The translations under genes were made by a program, and so were the position numbers. The notes below the pieces were generated by a model, which saw only the letters and a list, made by a program, of their open reading frames with translations, had not been told where the DNA came from and did not search any database. Shown here piece by piece: positions 26,034-33,574 of a stretch of DNA of 43,683 nt. The stretch is from Planomonospora parontospora (GTDB lineage Bacteria; Actinomycetota; Actinomycetes; Streptosporangiales; Streptosporangiaceae), in the NCBI GenBank assembly GCA_014647935.1, contig BMQD01000034.1, forward strand, positions 1-43,683. The letters run 5' to 3'. Positions within the stretch are counted from its first letter, which is position 1, and each line of letters starts with the position of its first letter.

Positions 26034-26557
26034 TGATCATCTGGTTGAACGGGACCTTCGGCGCGGGCAAGACGACCACCGCCGAAGAGCTCGCCGGGAT
26101 CGTCCCGGGGGCGAGGGTCTTCGACGCCGAGTACGTGGGCTACATGCTGCGCGCCGTTCCGGGCCTGCCCGAGGTCCGGAACTTCCAGCAGTGGCCCCCG
26201 TGGCGCGGGCTGGTCGTGCAGACCGCCGTGCAGCTGCTCGCCTACCTCGGCGGTGTGCTCGTCATCCCGCAGACGGTCCTCGTCGAGGAGTACTGGACGG
26301 AGATCCGCCTCGGCCTGGAGAAGGCCGGCATCCCCGTCCACCACTTCGTGCTCCACAGCGACGACGACACCCTGATCCACCGGATCGAGACGGACGCCGT
26401 CGAGGCCGGAGCCCGGCAGTGGAGGCTCGACCATCTTCCGGACTACCGCCGGGCCCTGTCCTGGCTGAGCCGTGAGGCGCAGGTCGTCGACACGACCGGG
26501 ATCCCGCCGGCCCAGGTCGCCCGGATCGTCGCGGCCCGTGCGGAGGCGGGGAGCTGA
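26033..26557 (+). CDS. TmrB-like P-loop protein
   Basis: 174-aa single-domain nucleotide-binding protein. It starts IIWLNGTFGAGKTTTAEEL, a P-loop. Then come FDAEYVGYMLRAVPGLPEVRNFQQWPPWRGLV, VIPQTVLVEEYWTEI and VHHFVLHSDDDTLIHRIETD. The order and wording match TmrB of Bacillus subtilis, which gives tunicamycin resistance by binding the drug, and related P-loop kinases. Here it could be a resistance or small-molecule kinase protein; the family is broad. It stands alone, convergent with the lacI-type gene. Confidence 0.75.
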   Translation: MIIWLNGTFGAGKTTTAEELAGIVPGARVFDAEYVGYMLRAVPGLPEVRNFQQWPPWRGLVVQTAVQLLAYLGGVLVIPQTVLVEEYWTEIRLGLEKAGIPVHHFVLHSDDDTLIHRIETDAVEAGARQWRLDHLPDYRRALSWLSREAQVVDTTGIPPAQVARIVAARAEAGS

Positions 26558-26631
26558 CACTCCGGACGACCGTGAAGGCCGTGCTCCGCCGGCACCGCGG
26601 GCGGATCGGAACCCGCCGGAAGCCGGCGCGG

Positions 26632-26648
26632 GCGGCCCGGCGGGCCGC
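26632..26648. terminator. hairpin between tmrB-like and lacI-like genes
   Basis: GCGGCCC-GGC-GGGCCGC, 7-bp perfect arms, lies between convergent stops at 26557 and 26663. Confidence 0.5.
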
Positions 26649-26662
26649 TCCGGCGCGGACGG

Positions 26663-27760
26663 TCAGGAACCGGGCGGCGGAGCGACCGAAGAGCGCACGA
26701 CGAGGCGCGAACGGAGCGTGTGCATCGTCCGGGCGGGCTCGGCGCCGCCGATCGTGTCGAGGAGCACCTCGGCCGCCTTCGCGCCGAGCCGGTGCACGGG
26801 TTGCTCGATCATGGTCAGCGGCGGATCCATGACCGCCGCCCACGCGCTGTCGTCGAAGCCGATCAGCGCGACGTCGCGCGGGTAGGCGAGACCCGCCGCC
26901 CGCAGGGCCCGCAGGGCCCCCGTCACCGCCTCGGTCTCGGTGCAGAACAGCGCGGTCGTCCGGTCGGGGAGGGCGAGCATCCGTGCGACCTCCCGGGTCA
27001 CCCGGTCCTCGGTCTTCCGGCCGACCATCACCAGTTCGGGGTCGAAGGGGATGCGTGCGTCGTCGAGCGCGTCGAGATAGCCGCGCAGGCGTTCGCCGTC
27101 GGTCCACAGGTTGCGGGACGCCTCCGCCAGCAGTTCCCGCCGCGTCGCGGGCACCTGCGCCGCGGGCGGTCCCCACACGAACCCGATGCGGCGGTGGCCG
27201 GCCTCGATGAGCGTCTCGACCGCCCCCCGCGCCGCGTCACGGTTGTCGATGACGACCGCGTCGAGGTCGAGCGAGGCGACCGCCCGGTCGACGAGGACGA
27301 CGGGGATGCCGCGGTCCAGGGCCGCCTGGATGTGCGCGACCTCGCCCCGGCCGACCGCGGTCGACGCGATGATGACGCCGTCGACGCGCTTGTCGATGAG
27401 CACGTTCACCGCCGCGACCTCCTCCTCGAGGTCCTCGTAGGTGCTCAGCACGATCGTGTCGAACCCCCGGGCCCGGGAGGTGTCGGAGATGCCGCGCATC
27501 ACCCCGGCGAAGAAGGGGTTGCCGATGTCGGCGAGGATCACCCCCAGGGTGTGGCTGACGCCGGTCGACACGCTGCGGGCGAGTGCGTTCGCACGGTAGC
27601 CGAGCCTGTCGGCCGCCGCCAGCACCCGTTCCCGCAGCTCCGCGCTGACGTATCCGTACCCGCCGAGCGTGCGCGCCGCGGTCGCTCGGCCGACACCGGC
27701 CTCGGCGGCCACCTCGGAGATCGTCGGTTGCGCCGGTGTCTCGTCCCGGTCAGACGGCAT
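26663..27760 (-). CDS. LacI-family transcriptional regulator of the Amadori-sugar locus
   Basis: 365 aa. The N-terminal LacI helix-turn-helix and hinge read TISEVAAEAGVGRATAARTLGGYGYVSAELRERVLAAADRLGYRANALARSV. The periplasmic-binding-like effector domain (TLGVILADIGNPFFAGVMRGI onward) ends at VVRSSVAPPPGS. It is the third gene of the minus-strand operon, 16 nt after the kinase stop, and is therefore autoregulated if the operon is. The two TGATACCGGTATCA-type palindromes between the divergent arms have the shape of LacI-family operators (central CG), so it very likely represses both arms. The inducer is probably a fructosamine or its phosphate. Confidence 0.9.
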   Translation of the reverse strand: MPSDRDETPAQPTISEVAAEAGVGRATAARTLGGYGYVSAELRERVLAAADRLGYRANALARSVSTGVSHTLGVILADIGNPFFAGVMRGISDTSRARGFDTIVLSTYEDLEEEVAAVNVLIDKRVDGVIIASTAVGRGEVAHIQAALDRGIPVVLVDRAVASLDLDAVVIDNRDAARGAVETLIEAGHRRIGFVWGPPAAQVPATRRELLAEASRNLWTDGERLRGYLDALDDARIPFDPELVMVGRKTEDRVTREVARMLALPDRTTALFCTETEAVTGALRALRAAGLAYPRDVALIGFDDSAWAAVMDPPLTMIEQPVHRLGAKAAEVLLDTIGGAEPARTMHTLRSRLVVRSSVAPPPGS

Positions 27761-27776
27761 GGGTCGCGCCCCTCCC

Positions 27777-28676
27777 TCATTCCTCGTGTCCGGAGGCTCG
27801 CCACATGCTAGCCACGGCGGGACGGCCGCGGCCGAACGCGCCTTCGACGAAGCACTGCTCGTAGGCCGTGCGCGCTCCCGCGTGCAACGCGTCCTCGATC
27901 ATGCGGCGCCGCGGCGGGGCGTCCGGAGCCCAGCCGTCGTGCAGCAGCGAGACCGCGAAACCGGCGAGGAAGGCGTCACCGCAGCCCATCGTGTCGACGA
28001 TCCCCCGCGGGCCCGCCACCCGGAGCGCCGGGGCGGTGAGGGTGACACGGCCGTCGCAGGCGATCGCCCCGTCCACGCCGCGGGTGGCGAGCGCGATCCC
28101 CGCGCCCCGCCGTACGGCCTCGGCCAGGAGGCCGCGGGTGGCGGCCTCGTCGAGGTGCGAGCACGACAGGAGCACCAGGTCGGCGTGGGGGCAGACCCGG
28201 TCGAGGTAGGCGGGGGTGCGGAACTCCTCCTCGCTGGAGAGGTCGAAGCTCACCAGCGGGCCGAGCCCGGCCAGCTTCGGCAGCTCGCTCTCGCTGCGGG
28301 AGTACACGCTCGAGTGCACCAGGCCGAAGGAGGAGACGTAGGCGAGCAGCCCGCCGTCGAGCACCAGGGGCTCCCGCACCGTGACCCCGCCGCCGTTCCA
28401 GCCGAGGAAGACGCGGTCGCCGTCGTCGACGCGCAGCAGGGACAGGCCGGTCTCACCGGTCCGCACGACGCAGCGGTCGACGGCGACCCCCTCGGCGGCG
28501 ATCGCCTCGCCCAGGAAGCGGCCGAGGTCGTCGTCGCCGAAGACCCCGAGGTAGGCGGCTTCGAGACCGAGGCGGCGGGCGTAGACGGCGACGTTCACGC
28601 TGTTGCCGCCCGGATAGTCGGTGCCGCGGTCGACGAACCGGTCGACGATGTTGTCGCCGAAGCCGAGGACTCTCAT
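27777..28676 (-). CDS. PfkB-family kinase, fructoselysine 6-kinase-like
   Basis: Would phosphorylate a fructosamine (Amadori product) at C6 of the sugar. The 299-aa protein has the ribokinase-fold motif 1 GGNSVNVAVYARRLG and motif 2 DTMGCGDAFLAGF, where Asp is the catalytic base; the usual Ala is replaced by Cys (GCGD). The start MRVLGFGDNIVDRFVD is like FrlD. The specific call rests on the neighbouring deglycase gene, which starts the operon 31 nt upstream; by itself the kinase could act on other sugars. Confidence 0.82.
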   Translation of the reverse strand: MRVLGFGDNIVDRFVDRGTDYPGGNSVNVAVYARRLGLEAAYLGVFGDDDLGRFLGEAIAAEGVAVDRCVVRTGETGLSLLRVDDGDRVFLGWNGGGVTVREPLVLDGGLLAYVSSFGLVHSSVYSRSESELPKLAGLGPLVSFDLSSEEEFRTPAYLDRVCPHADLVLLSCSHLDEAATRGLLAEAVRRGAGIALATRGVDGAIACDGRVTLTAPALRVAGPRGIVDTMGCGDAFLAGFAVSLLHDGWAPDAPPRRRMIEDALHAGARTAYEQCFVEGAFGRGRPAVASMWRASGHEE

Positions 28677-28707
28677 GGATTCTCCTGTGCGCGGGCGGGG
28701 GCGGTGC

Positions 28708-29709
28708 TCAGTAGTCCATGACGCGGTAGTAGCGGCGCAGGTCGAGCGAGTGGTCGCGGACCCGCTCCAGGTGCTTGCTGACCCGGCCGAGGACGGTGTC
28801 GAGCACCAGCGGGGCGACCAGGCCGCGGAACTCGGGGCTGATCCCCTCCAGCGGGTAGTCGCGGGTGTCGAAGACGGTGACGTCCTTGCAGACGCGCCTG
28901 GCGAAGGACTCCACGCGGTCGGTGAGCGCGCGCGTCTCGTCCTCGCCCTGGAAGATGACGACGCTCGTGTCCTCCTCGATCAGCTCCAGGGAGCCGTGGA
29001 AGAACTCGGCGCTGTGCACCCGGGTGGTGCGCAGCCACTGCATCTCCTCGAGGATGCACATGGAGTACAGGTAGGTGAACCCCCACAGGTTCCCGCCGCC
29101 GACCAGGAAGTGGTAGTCGGTCTCCTTGTGCGCCTCGGCGAAGGCGGCCGCGACCGGGTCGGCCTGCCTGGCCACCTGGACCAGGATCTCCGGCAGGCCT
29201 GCGAGCTCGTCGGCGAGCCTGCCGTAGCCGTCGAACTCGCCGCGCCGCTCCAGCAGCCGGCCCATGAACAGCAGCATCTGCGCGTCGAAGGGCCAGGCCT
29301 TCGGCTCGGAGACGAGGGCGACGTCGACCTCCCGGGCGACGGGGGAGTCGGGGTAGCCGGTGAGGCCGACGGTGCGGACGCCCCTGGCCCGGCAGTACCC
29401 GATCGCGCGGACGACGTCGTCCGTCGTGCCCGAGACCGAGGGGAAGACCGCCACGGAGCGCTCGCCGAGGGACGCGTCACCGGAGGCGATCAGCTCCGCC
29501 GCGATCACGGCGCGCACCGGGAAGGCGGAGGAGCGCCGAGCGAGGTGCTCGTACGGCCACATCTGGGCGTAGGTGCCGCCCGCGCCGACGAGGAAGAGGT
29601 TGTCGAACCCCTCGTCCACGAGTCGGTCGACCAGTCCCTCGATCTGCGGGCGCAGCGCCACGGTGCTGGCCATCTGCCGGAGGAATTCCGGCTCGTCGAA
29701 TCGGAGCAT
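28708..29709 (-). CDS. SIS-domain deglycase, fructoselysine/glucoselysine-6-phosphate deglycase-like (FrlB)
   Basis: Splits a 6-phosphofructosamine into glucose 6-phosphate and a free amine or amino acid. 333 aa with two SIS domains. The first has NLFLVGAGGTYAQMWPYEHLARRS and SVSGTTDDVVRAI; the second has YHFLVGGGNLWGFTYLYSMCILEEMQW, the catalytic-loop motif RVHSAEFFHGSLELIEEDT with conserved Glu and His, and VVIFQGEDETR. These are the marks of FrlB/FraB. It is the first gene of the minus-strand operon, with the operators just upstream of its ATG at 29709. Confidence 0.88.
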   Translation of the reverse strand: MLRFDEPEFLRQMASTVALRPQIEGLVDRLVDEGFDNLFLVGAGGTYAQMWPYEHLARRSSAFPVRAVIAAELIASGDASLGERSVAVFPSVSGTTDDVVRAIGYCRARGVRTVGLTGYPDSPVAREVDVALVSEPKAWPFDAQMLLFMGRLLERRGEFDGYGRLADELAGLPEILVQVARQADPVAAAFAEAHKETDYHFLVGGGNLWGFTYLYSMCILEEMQWLRTTRVHSAEFFHGSLELIEEDTSVVIFQGEDETRALTDRVESFARRVCKDVTVFDTRDYPLEGISPEFRGLVAPLVLDTVLGRVSKHLERVRDHSLDLRRYYRVMDY

Positions 29710-29758
29710 CTTCTCGTCCTTTCGGGGGCGCGCTTGCGGCCGGTGCCGCTCTGTGACC

Positions 29759-29772
29759 TGATACCGGTATCA
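29759..29772. promoter_or_regulatory. LacI-type operator 1 of the Amadori-sugar locus
   Basis: TGATACCGGTATCA is a perfect 14-bp palindrome, 50 nt upstream of the frlB-like start. It lies in the 338-bp region (29710-30047) between the divergent arms; apart from the two operators I see no gene in that region. Confidence 0.85.
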
Positions 29773-29910
29773 CGCGGAGGTCACGCTGGCACAGGCCGGT
29801 GTGCGCCGTCAACACCTTCTTCTCCGTAGTGATCCCTTCTCTGCTGTTCACAGCGGATCAGATGAGCGGGTGCCGCCTCGAGCTCTCCGCAAAAGATCTT
29901 GTGCTTGGGT

Positions 29911-29926
29911 CTGGTACCGGTATCAG
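29911..29926. promoter_or_regulatory. LacI-type operator 2 of the Amadori-sugar locus
   Basis: CTGGTACCGGTATCAG differs from a perfect palindrome at one pair and repeats the core of operator 1, about 152 bp away centre to centre. It is about 120 nt before the binding-protein start and would control the plus-strand arm. Two sites at this distance could allow looping. Confidence 0.85.
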
Positions 29927-30047
29927 AACGTCTGTACAGTCGGCCCACACCAAGCGCTTCGTGTCGCAGACCTCCACGGCGGATCCGAGGTGCCCCGCAC
30001 CGGCGGTCCTCTTTCCCCGAGAGAACCCCGAGAGAAAGGAAGAGCCC

Positions 30048-31370
30048 ATGCGCTCTCGCGCGCTGACGACGTTCGCGGTACTCGTCGGGACCTCGGTGCT
30101 CACCCTCGCCGGCTGCGCCGGCGAGCCGGCGGCGAAGGCGCCCGCGGTCGACGCCGCGGCCGTCCCGGAGTTCTCCGGGACGCTGAGCGTCCTGACCAAG
30201 TTCGCCGGAGACTCCCTGAGTCCCTACTTCGAGGGCGTCGTCGCCGACTACCGGAAGATGCACCCCGAGGTGGAGGTCGAGCTCATCCAGGAGACCGACC
30301 AGAGCGTCAAGGACAAGACCAAGACCCTGACCGCGTCGAACGCCCTGCCCGACATCTACTTCAGCTGGACGGGCGACTGGGCGGAGAACTTCGTCCGCGG
30401 CGGCCTGGCGGCGGACCTGACCGCGGTGATCGGCCCCGGCACCCCGTGGGGCGCGACCTTCAGCCCGGCGGCGCTGTCGGCGTTCGCCTACGACGGCAGG
30501 TACTACGGGGTCCCGCTCTACAACAACGGCAAGTTCATGGGCTACAACAAGGCCGCCTTCGACAAGGCCGGGGTGAAGGTGCCCGCCTCCTTCGAGGAAC
30601 TCCTGGCGAGCTGCGCCCCGCTGCGCGAGGCCGGGTACGAGCCAGTCACCTTCGGCAACAAGGACGGCTGGCCGGCCCTGCACTACCTGCAGCAGCTGTT
30701 CGCCTACCACGTGCCGGGCGACGTCCTGAACGCCGACTTCGACCCCGGGACGGCCAAGCTCGACCACCCCGGCTACGTCACCGCGCTCAAGCAGTTCAAG
30801 ACCCTCGTCGACGACTGCACCGACACCCGCGACGGCACCAACGGCGTGCTCTACAGCACCGCGCAGGAGAAGTTCCTCAACGGCAAGGCCGCGATGTACT
30901 ACCAGGAGATCCTGGAGTTCGCGAACGTCACCGGCGAGCGGGAGCTCAAGCCGGAGGACTTCGGCATCTTCCCGCTGCCGGTCCCGCAGGGCGCCGCCGG
31001 CGACCCCCGGGCGATCGAGGGCGCGCCCGAGGGCTACCTGATCAACGCCAGGTCGCCGCGCGTGGCGCTCGCCGTCGACTTCATGAAGTTCGTCACCAGC
31101 CGGGAGAACGCGGAGAAGCTCTCCGCCGCGCCGTACGCCCAGCCCAGCACCGTCGTCGGGGCCGTCACCGCCGAGACCTCCGGCAAGGCCGTCTTCGAGG
31201 GCATCGAGATGGTCAACAAGGCCTCGAAGCTGACCGTGTGGCTGGACATGGTGACCGTCCCGGAGGTGGCCGACGCGTGGTTGGCGGGCGGCGAGGCCCT
31301 CATCACCGGCAGCTCGACCCCGGAGAAGGTGCTCGAGAGCGTGCGCCGGGCCTCGGCGGCGGCCAAGTAG
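30048..31370 (+). CDS. ABC sugar transporter substrate-binding lipoprotein (family 1)
   Basis: 440-aa receptor. Signal MRSRALTTFAVLVGTSVLTLAGC has lipobox LAGC with Cys23. The mature part has family-1 marks such as LPDIYFSWTGDWAENFVRGGLAADLT, YYGVPLYNNGKFMGYNKAAFDKAGV and the late FMKFVTSRENAEKLS. ATG at 30048 has AAGGAAGAG about 5 nt upstream. It heads the plus-strand arm opposite frlB/frlD, so its ligand is probably a fructosamine such as fructoselysine or a related glycated amine. Confidence 0.88.
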   Translation: MRSRALTTFAVLVGTSVLTLAGCAGEPAAKAPAVDAAAVPEFSGTLSVLTKFAGDSLSPYFEGVVADYRKMHPEVEVELIQETDQSVKDKTKTLTASNALPDIYFSWTGDWAENFVRGGLAADLTAVIGPGTPWGATFSPAALSAFAYDGRYYGVPLYNNGKFMGYNKAAFDKAGVKVPASFEELLASCAPLREAGYEPVTFGNKDGWPALHYLQQLFAYHVPGDVLNADFDPGTAKLDHPGYVTALKQFKTLVDDCTDTRDGTNGVLYSTAQEKFLNGKAAMYYQEILEFANVTGERELKPEDFGIFPLPVPQGAAGDPRAIEGAPEGYLINARSPRVALAVDFMKFVTSRENAEKLSAAPYAQPSTVVGAVTAETSGKAVFEGIEMVNKASKLTVWLDMVTVPEVADAWLAGGEALITGSSTPEKVLESVRRASAAAK

Positions 31371-31395
31371 CCGCGGCCGGAGGGAGGACAAGCCG

Positions 31396-32283
31396 GTGCG
31401 CGCCATCGTGCGGAGGACACTCGGGTTCGCGTGGGTCGTCCCGGCCCTGGTGCTGGTGGGGGTCTTCGTCTACCTGCCGCTCGCGCAGAACCTGTGGTTC
31501 AGCACCCTCGAGTGGGACATCTACAGCGGGAGCCGGGAGTACATCGGGCTCGACAACTACGGCAGGCTCCTGCAGGACCCGGTCTTCTGGTCCTCGTTCG
31601 GCAACAACCTGCTGTACGCGGCGGTCTCCATCGCCGTCCAGGTGTTCGGGGCGCTCGTGCTCGCGGCGCTGATCGAGAGCATCCGGAGCGAGCGGTGGCG
31701 GCGCGGCCTGCGGGCGGTCTACTTCCTCCCCTCGGCGATCTCGCTGACCGTCGCGGGCCTGCTCTTCTACTTCGTCTACGAGCCGAGCCTGGGCCCGCTC
31801 AACCACCTGCTCCGCTCGGTGGGGCTGGGGGAGCTCGCCCAGGCCTGGCTGGGCCAGGAGAGCACCGCGATGAACGCGATCATCGCGATGAGCCAGTGGC
31901 AGGGCTTCGGCTACTCGACCCTGCTGTTCGCCGTCGCGATCCAGCGCATCCCCGCCGAGATCCACGGCGCGGCGGCCATCGACGGCGTCGGGCCGATCCG
32001 CCGCTTCTTCCACGTGACGCTCCCGCTGGTGCGGGAGATGACCGGGCTGATGGCGATCGTGACCGTCTCCGGGTCGTTCCAGGTGTTCAACGAGGTCATG
32101 GTGATGACCGGCGGCGGGCCGAACAACTCGACGCAGGTGCTGGGGACCTGGCTGTACCGCAGCGGATTCGTCCGCAACGACTTCGGCTACGCCGCCGCCA
32201 TCGCGACGGTGCTCTTCGTGATCACACTGGGCATCGCCCTGTTGCAGCTGTGGTTCACCCACAGGAGAAGGGTGGAATGGTGA
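31396..32283 (+). CDS. ABC sugar transporter permease (MalF/UgpA-like)
   Basis: 295-aa inner-membrane permease with about six helices. It shows the MalF-type start FAWVVPALVLVGVFVYLPLAQNL, the EAA loop EIHGAAAIDGVGPIRRFFHVTLPLVREM and the ending VLFVITLGIALLQLWFTHRRRVEW. GTG at 31396 has GGGAGGAC about 7 nt upstream. It overlaps the next permease by 7 nt. No ATPase gene is in this locus; actinomycete sugar importers often share MsiK, encoded elsewhere. Confidence 0.9.
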   Translation: MRAIVRRTLGFAWVVPALVLVGVFVYLPLAQNLWFSTLEWDIYSGSREYIGLDNYGRLLQDPVFWSSFGNNLLYAAVSIAVQVFGALVLAALIESIRSERWRRGLRAVYFLPSAISLTVAGLLFYFVYEPSLGPLNHLLRSVGLGELAQAWLGQESTAMNAIIAMSQWQGFGYSTLLFAVAIQRIPAEIHGAAAIDGVGPIRRFFHVTLPLVREMTGLMAIVTVSGSFQVFNEVMVMTGGGPNNSTQVLGTWLYRSGFVRNDFGYAAAIATVLFVITLGIALLQLWFTHRRRVEW

Positions 32284-33113
32284 GTCGCCTGAGCTTCCTC
32301 GGGGTGATCGTCCGCGTGTTCATGTGGGCCTTCCTCCTCGGCCTCGCGGTGGTCGTGCTCTATCCGCTGCTGTGGATGCTGCTCAACGGGTTCAAGACCA
32401 ACGCCGAGCTCTTCGGGAACCCCTTCGCCCTCCCCGTCGACTGGAGCTTCGACAACTACCGCAAGGCGTGGAACCGGGGGGTGAGCGACTACCTGACCAC
32501 CAGCGTGCTCGTCACCGTGACGTCCACGGTCGCCACCGTGTTCGTCAGCGCCTGGGCGGCCTACGGGCTGACCCGGGTACGGATCCCGATGAACCGGACG
32601 GTCACCGCGCTGATCCTCGGCGGGCTCATGCTCGCCCCCACCGTGGCGCTCGTGCCGCTGGTGAAGATGTTCCAGTCGATGGGCCTGTACAACAGCTTCT
32701 GGGCGCTGCTCATCCTGTACACGGCCTTCCGCGTCCCGTTCACCACCTTCCTCCTGCGCGCCTACATGATCGACCTGCCGCGCGAGGTCGACGAGGCCGC
32801 CGAGATGGACGGCGCCGGCCGGTGGACCGCCTTCTGGCGGATCACCCTGCCCATGTGCAAGCCGATCATCACCTCGACGGTCCTGCTGCACATCCTGTTC
32901 ACCTGGAACGAGTACCTCTTCGCGATGGTCTTCACCAGCGGCAGCGGCGTGCAGACCCTGCCGGTGGGGCTGACGAGCCTGATGAGCAAGCACGGCACCG
33001 AGTTCCCCGTGGTCTTCGCGGGCATGGCGATCGCCGCGGTCCCGGTGGTGCTGCTGTTCTTCCTCGGGCAGCGCTACATCGTCAGAGGACTCGCCGACGG
33101 GATCGGGAAGTGA
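32277..33113 (+). CDS. ABC sugar transporter permease (MalG/UgpE-like)
   Basis: 278-aa partner permease. It has the MalG-type N-terminal helix (FLLGLAVVVLYPLLWMLLNGFKTNAELF) and an EAA loop in which PREVDEAAEMDGAGRWTAFWRITLPMCKP is clear. The ending LGQRYIVRGLADGIGK is the standard MalG end. ATG at 32277 overlaps the preceding TGA (32281-32283). Last gene of this arm; a strong hairpin follows at 33192-33225. Confidence 0.9.
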   Translation: MVSRLSFLGVIVRVFMWAFLLGLAVVVLYPLLWMLLNGFKTNAELFGNPFALPVDWSFDNYRKAWNRGVSDYLTTSVLVTVTSTVATVFVSAWAAYGLTRVRIPMNRTVTALILGGLMLAPTVALVPLVKMFQSMGLYNSFWALLILYTAFRVPFTTFLLRAYMIDLPREVDEAAEMDGAGRWTAFWRITLPMCKPIITSTVLLHILFTWNEYLFAMVFTSGSGVQTLPVGLTSLMSKHGTEFPVVFAGMAIAAVPVVLLFFLGQRYIVRGLADGIGK

Positions 33114-33191
33114 CCACGTCACAGGTGCGCGCGGGACGGACGGGCAGGCGAACGGGCGTCCGCTCCCGCGGTGACACGCCGGAGAAGGAGC

Positions 33192-33225
33192 GACCCCCGG
33201 GCACCTATCCGTGTCCCCGGGGGTC
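33192..33225. terminator. bidirectional terminator between permease gene and tRNA-like RNAs
   Basis: GACCCCCGGG (33192-33201) and CCCGGGGGTC (33216-33225) pair perfectly over 10 bp, with an additional inner CAC/GTG pairing. It lies between the plus-strand sugar operon (ends 33113) and the minus-strand tRNA-like RNAs (end about 33286), so it can end both. Confidence 0.85.
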
Positions 33226-33269
33226 TGTCGAAGCCGCCACATCACGGCGCCAGCGGCGTTTAAGAGCGT

Positions 33270-33372
33270 GGATCAGCCGTAACGACGTTGCGCTCTGCCA
33301 TTGAGCCACCGGTGCACGGTAGAGCACCGAGCCGGATTCGAACCGGCATCTCAACGATCACAGTCCACCTCG
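33270..33372 (-). ncRNA. tRNA-like RNA B with permuted halves (anticodon-like GTG)
   Basis: On the minus strand the order is: loop CTGTGAT (33363-33357), stem CGTTG (33356-33352), AGAT, T-arm GCCGG-TTCGAAT-CCGGC (33347-33331), acceptor 3' strand TCGGTGC (33330-33324), 8-nt linker TCTACCGT (33323-33316), acceptor 5' strand GCACCGG (33315-33309), TG, D-arm GCTC-AATGGCA-GAGC (33306-33291), G, stem CAACG (33290-33286). Acceptor strands pair 7 of 7 (one G-T), the lower stems CAACG/CGTTG 5 of 5, and the D-stem 4 of 4. T8, A14, G18-G19, A21 and TTCRA are all kept. This is a cloverleaf cut in the anticodon loop and joined at the acceptor ends. If read as tRNA the loop would show GTG (His), though no extra G at position -1 or C73 is seen. 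The alternative is a YrlA (bacterial Y RNA) tRNA mimic. Ends are approximate. Confidence 0.7.
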
Positions 33373-33420
33373 GTCGATCTGGCGCTCGACGGCGATGCTG
33401 ATTCTGGAGCGAGAGTCTGA

Positions 33421-33513
33421 GTTTGATCGGCTGCCTCTACCGGTTGGGCTACCCGGGCCCGCTCGTGCCCGGGGGAGGAGTCGAACCTCCGCTGTCACCG
33501 TCGTTCAGTCTGA
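33421..33513 (-). ncRNA. tRNA-like RNA A with permuted halves
   Basis: On the minus strand the order is: CGGT (33500-33497), GACAGC, T-arm GGAGG-TTCGACT-CCTCC (33490-33474), acceptor 3' strand CCCGGGC (33473-33467), 8-nt linker ACGAGCGG (33466-33459), acceptor 5' strand GCCCGGG (33458-33452), TA, D-arm GCCC-AACCGGTAGA-GGC (33449-33433), A, GCCG (33431-33428). The acceptor is a perfect 7-bp stem; the T-arm is perfect; GCCG pairs with CGGT across the whole element. The loop region CTGAACG could show GAA, but position 37 is C and the stem has an A-A mismatch, so an anticodon call is weak. Direct repeats TCAGACT flank the element (33414-33420 and 33507-33513, minus-strand sense). Same architecture and same linker length as RNA B. 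Confidence 0.7.
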
Positions 33514-33543
33514 CGTTCATCTTCAGCTTGCGCTCCTCGCGCA

Positions 33544-33563
33544 CCCGTCCGCTCAGGGACGGG
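33544..33563. other. hairpin between the unknown gene and RNA A
   Basis: CCCGTCC-N6-GGACGGG, 7-bp perfect arms, starts 12 nt after the stop of the 243-aa gene on the minus strand. It may be a partial terminator or a processing site that frees the downstream RNAs from the mRNA. Confidence 0.45.
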
Positions 33564-33574
33564 GGTTCATGGGG

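Noticed and set aside
33286-33458. Reading one ordinary intron-containing tRNA from the 5' half of RNA A to the 3' half of RNA B
   Set aside because: The acceptor strands GCCCGGG and TCGGTGC do not pair, and GCCGA does not pair with CGTTG; each half pairs only with its permuted partner.
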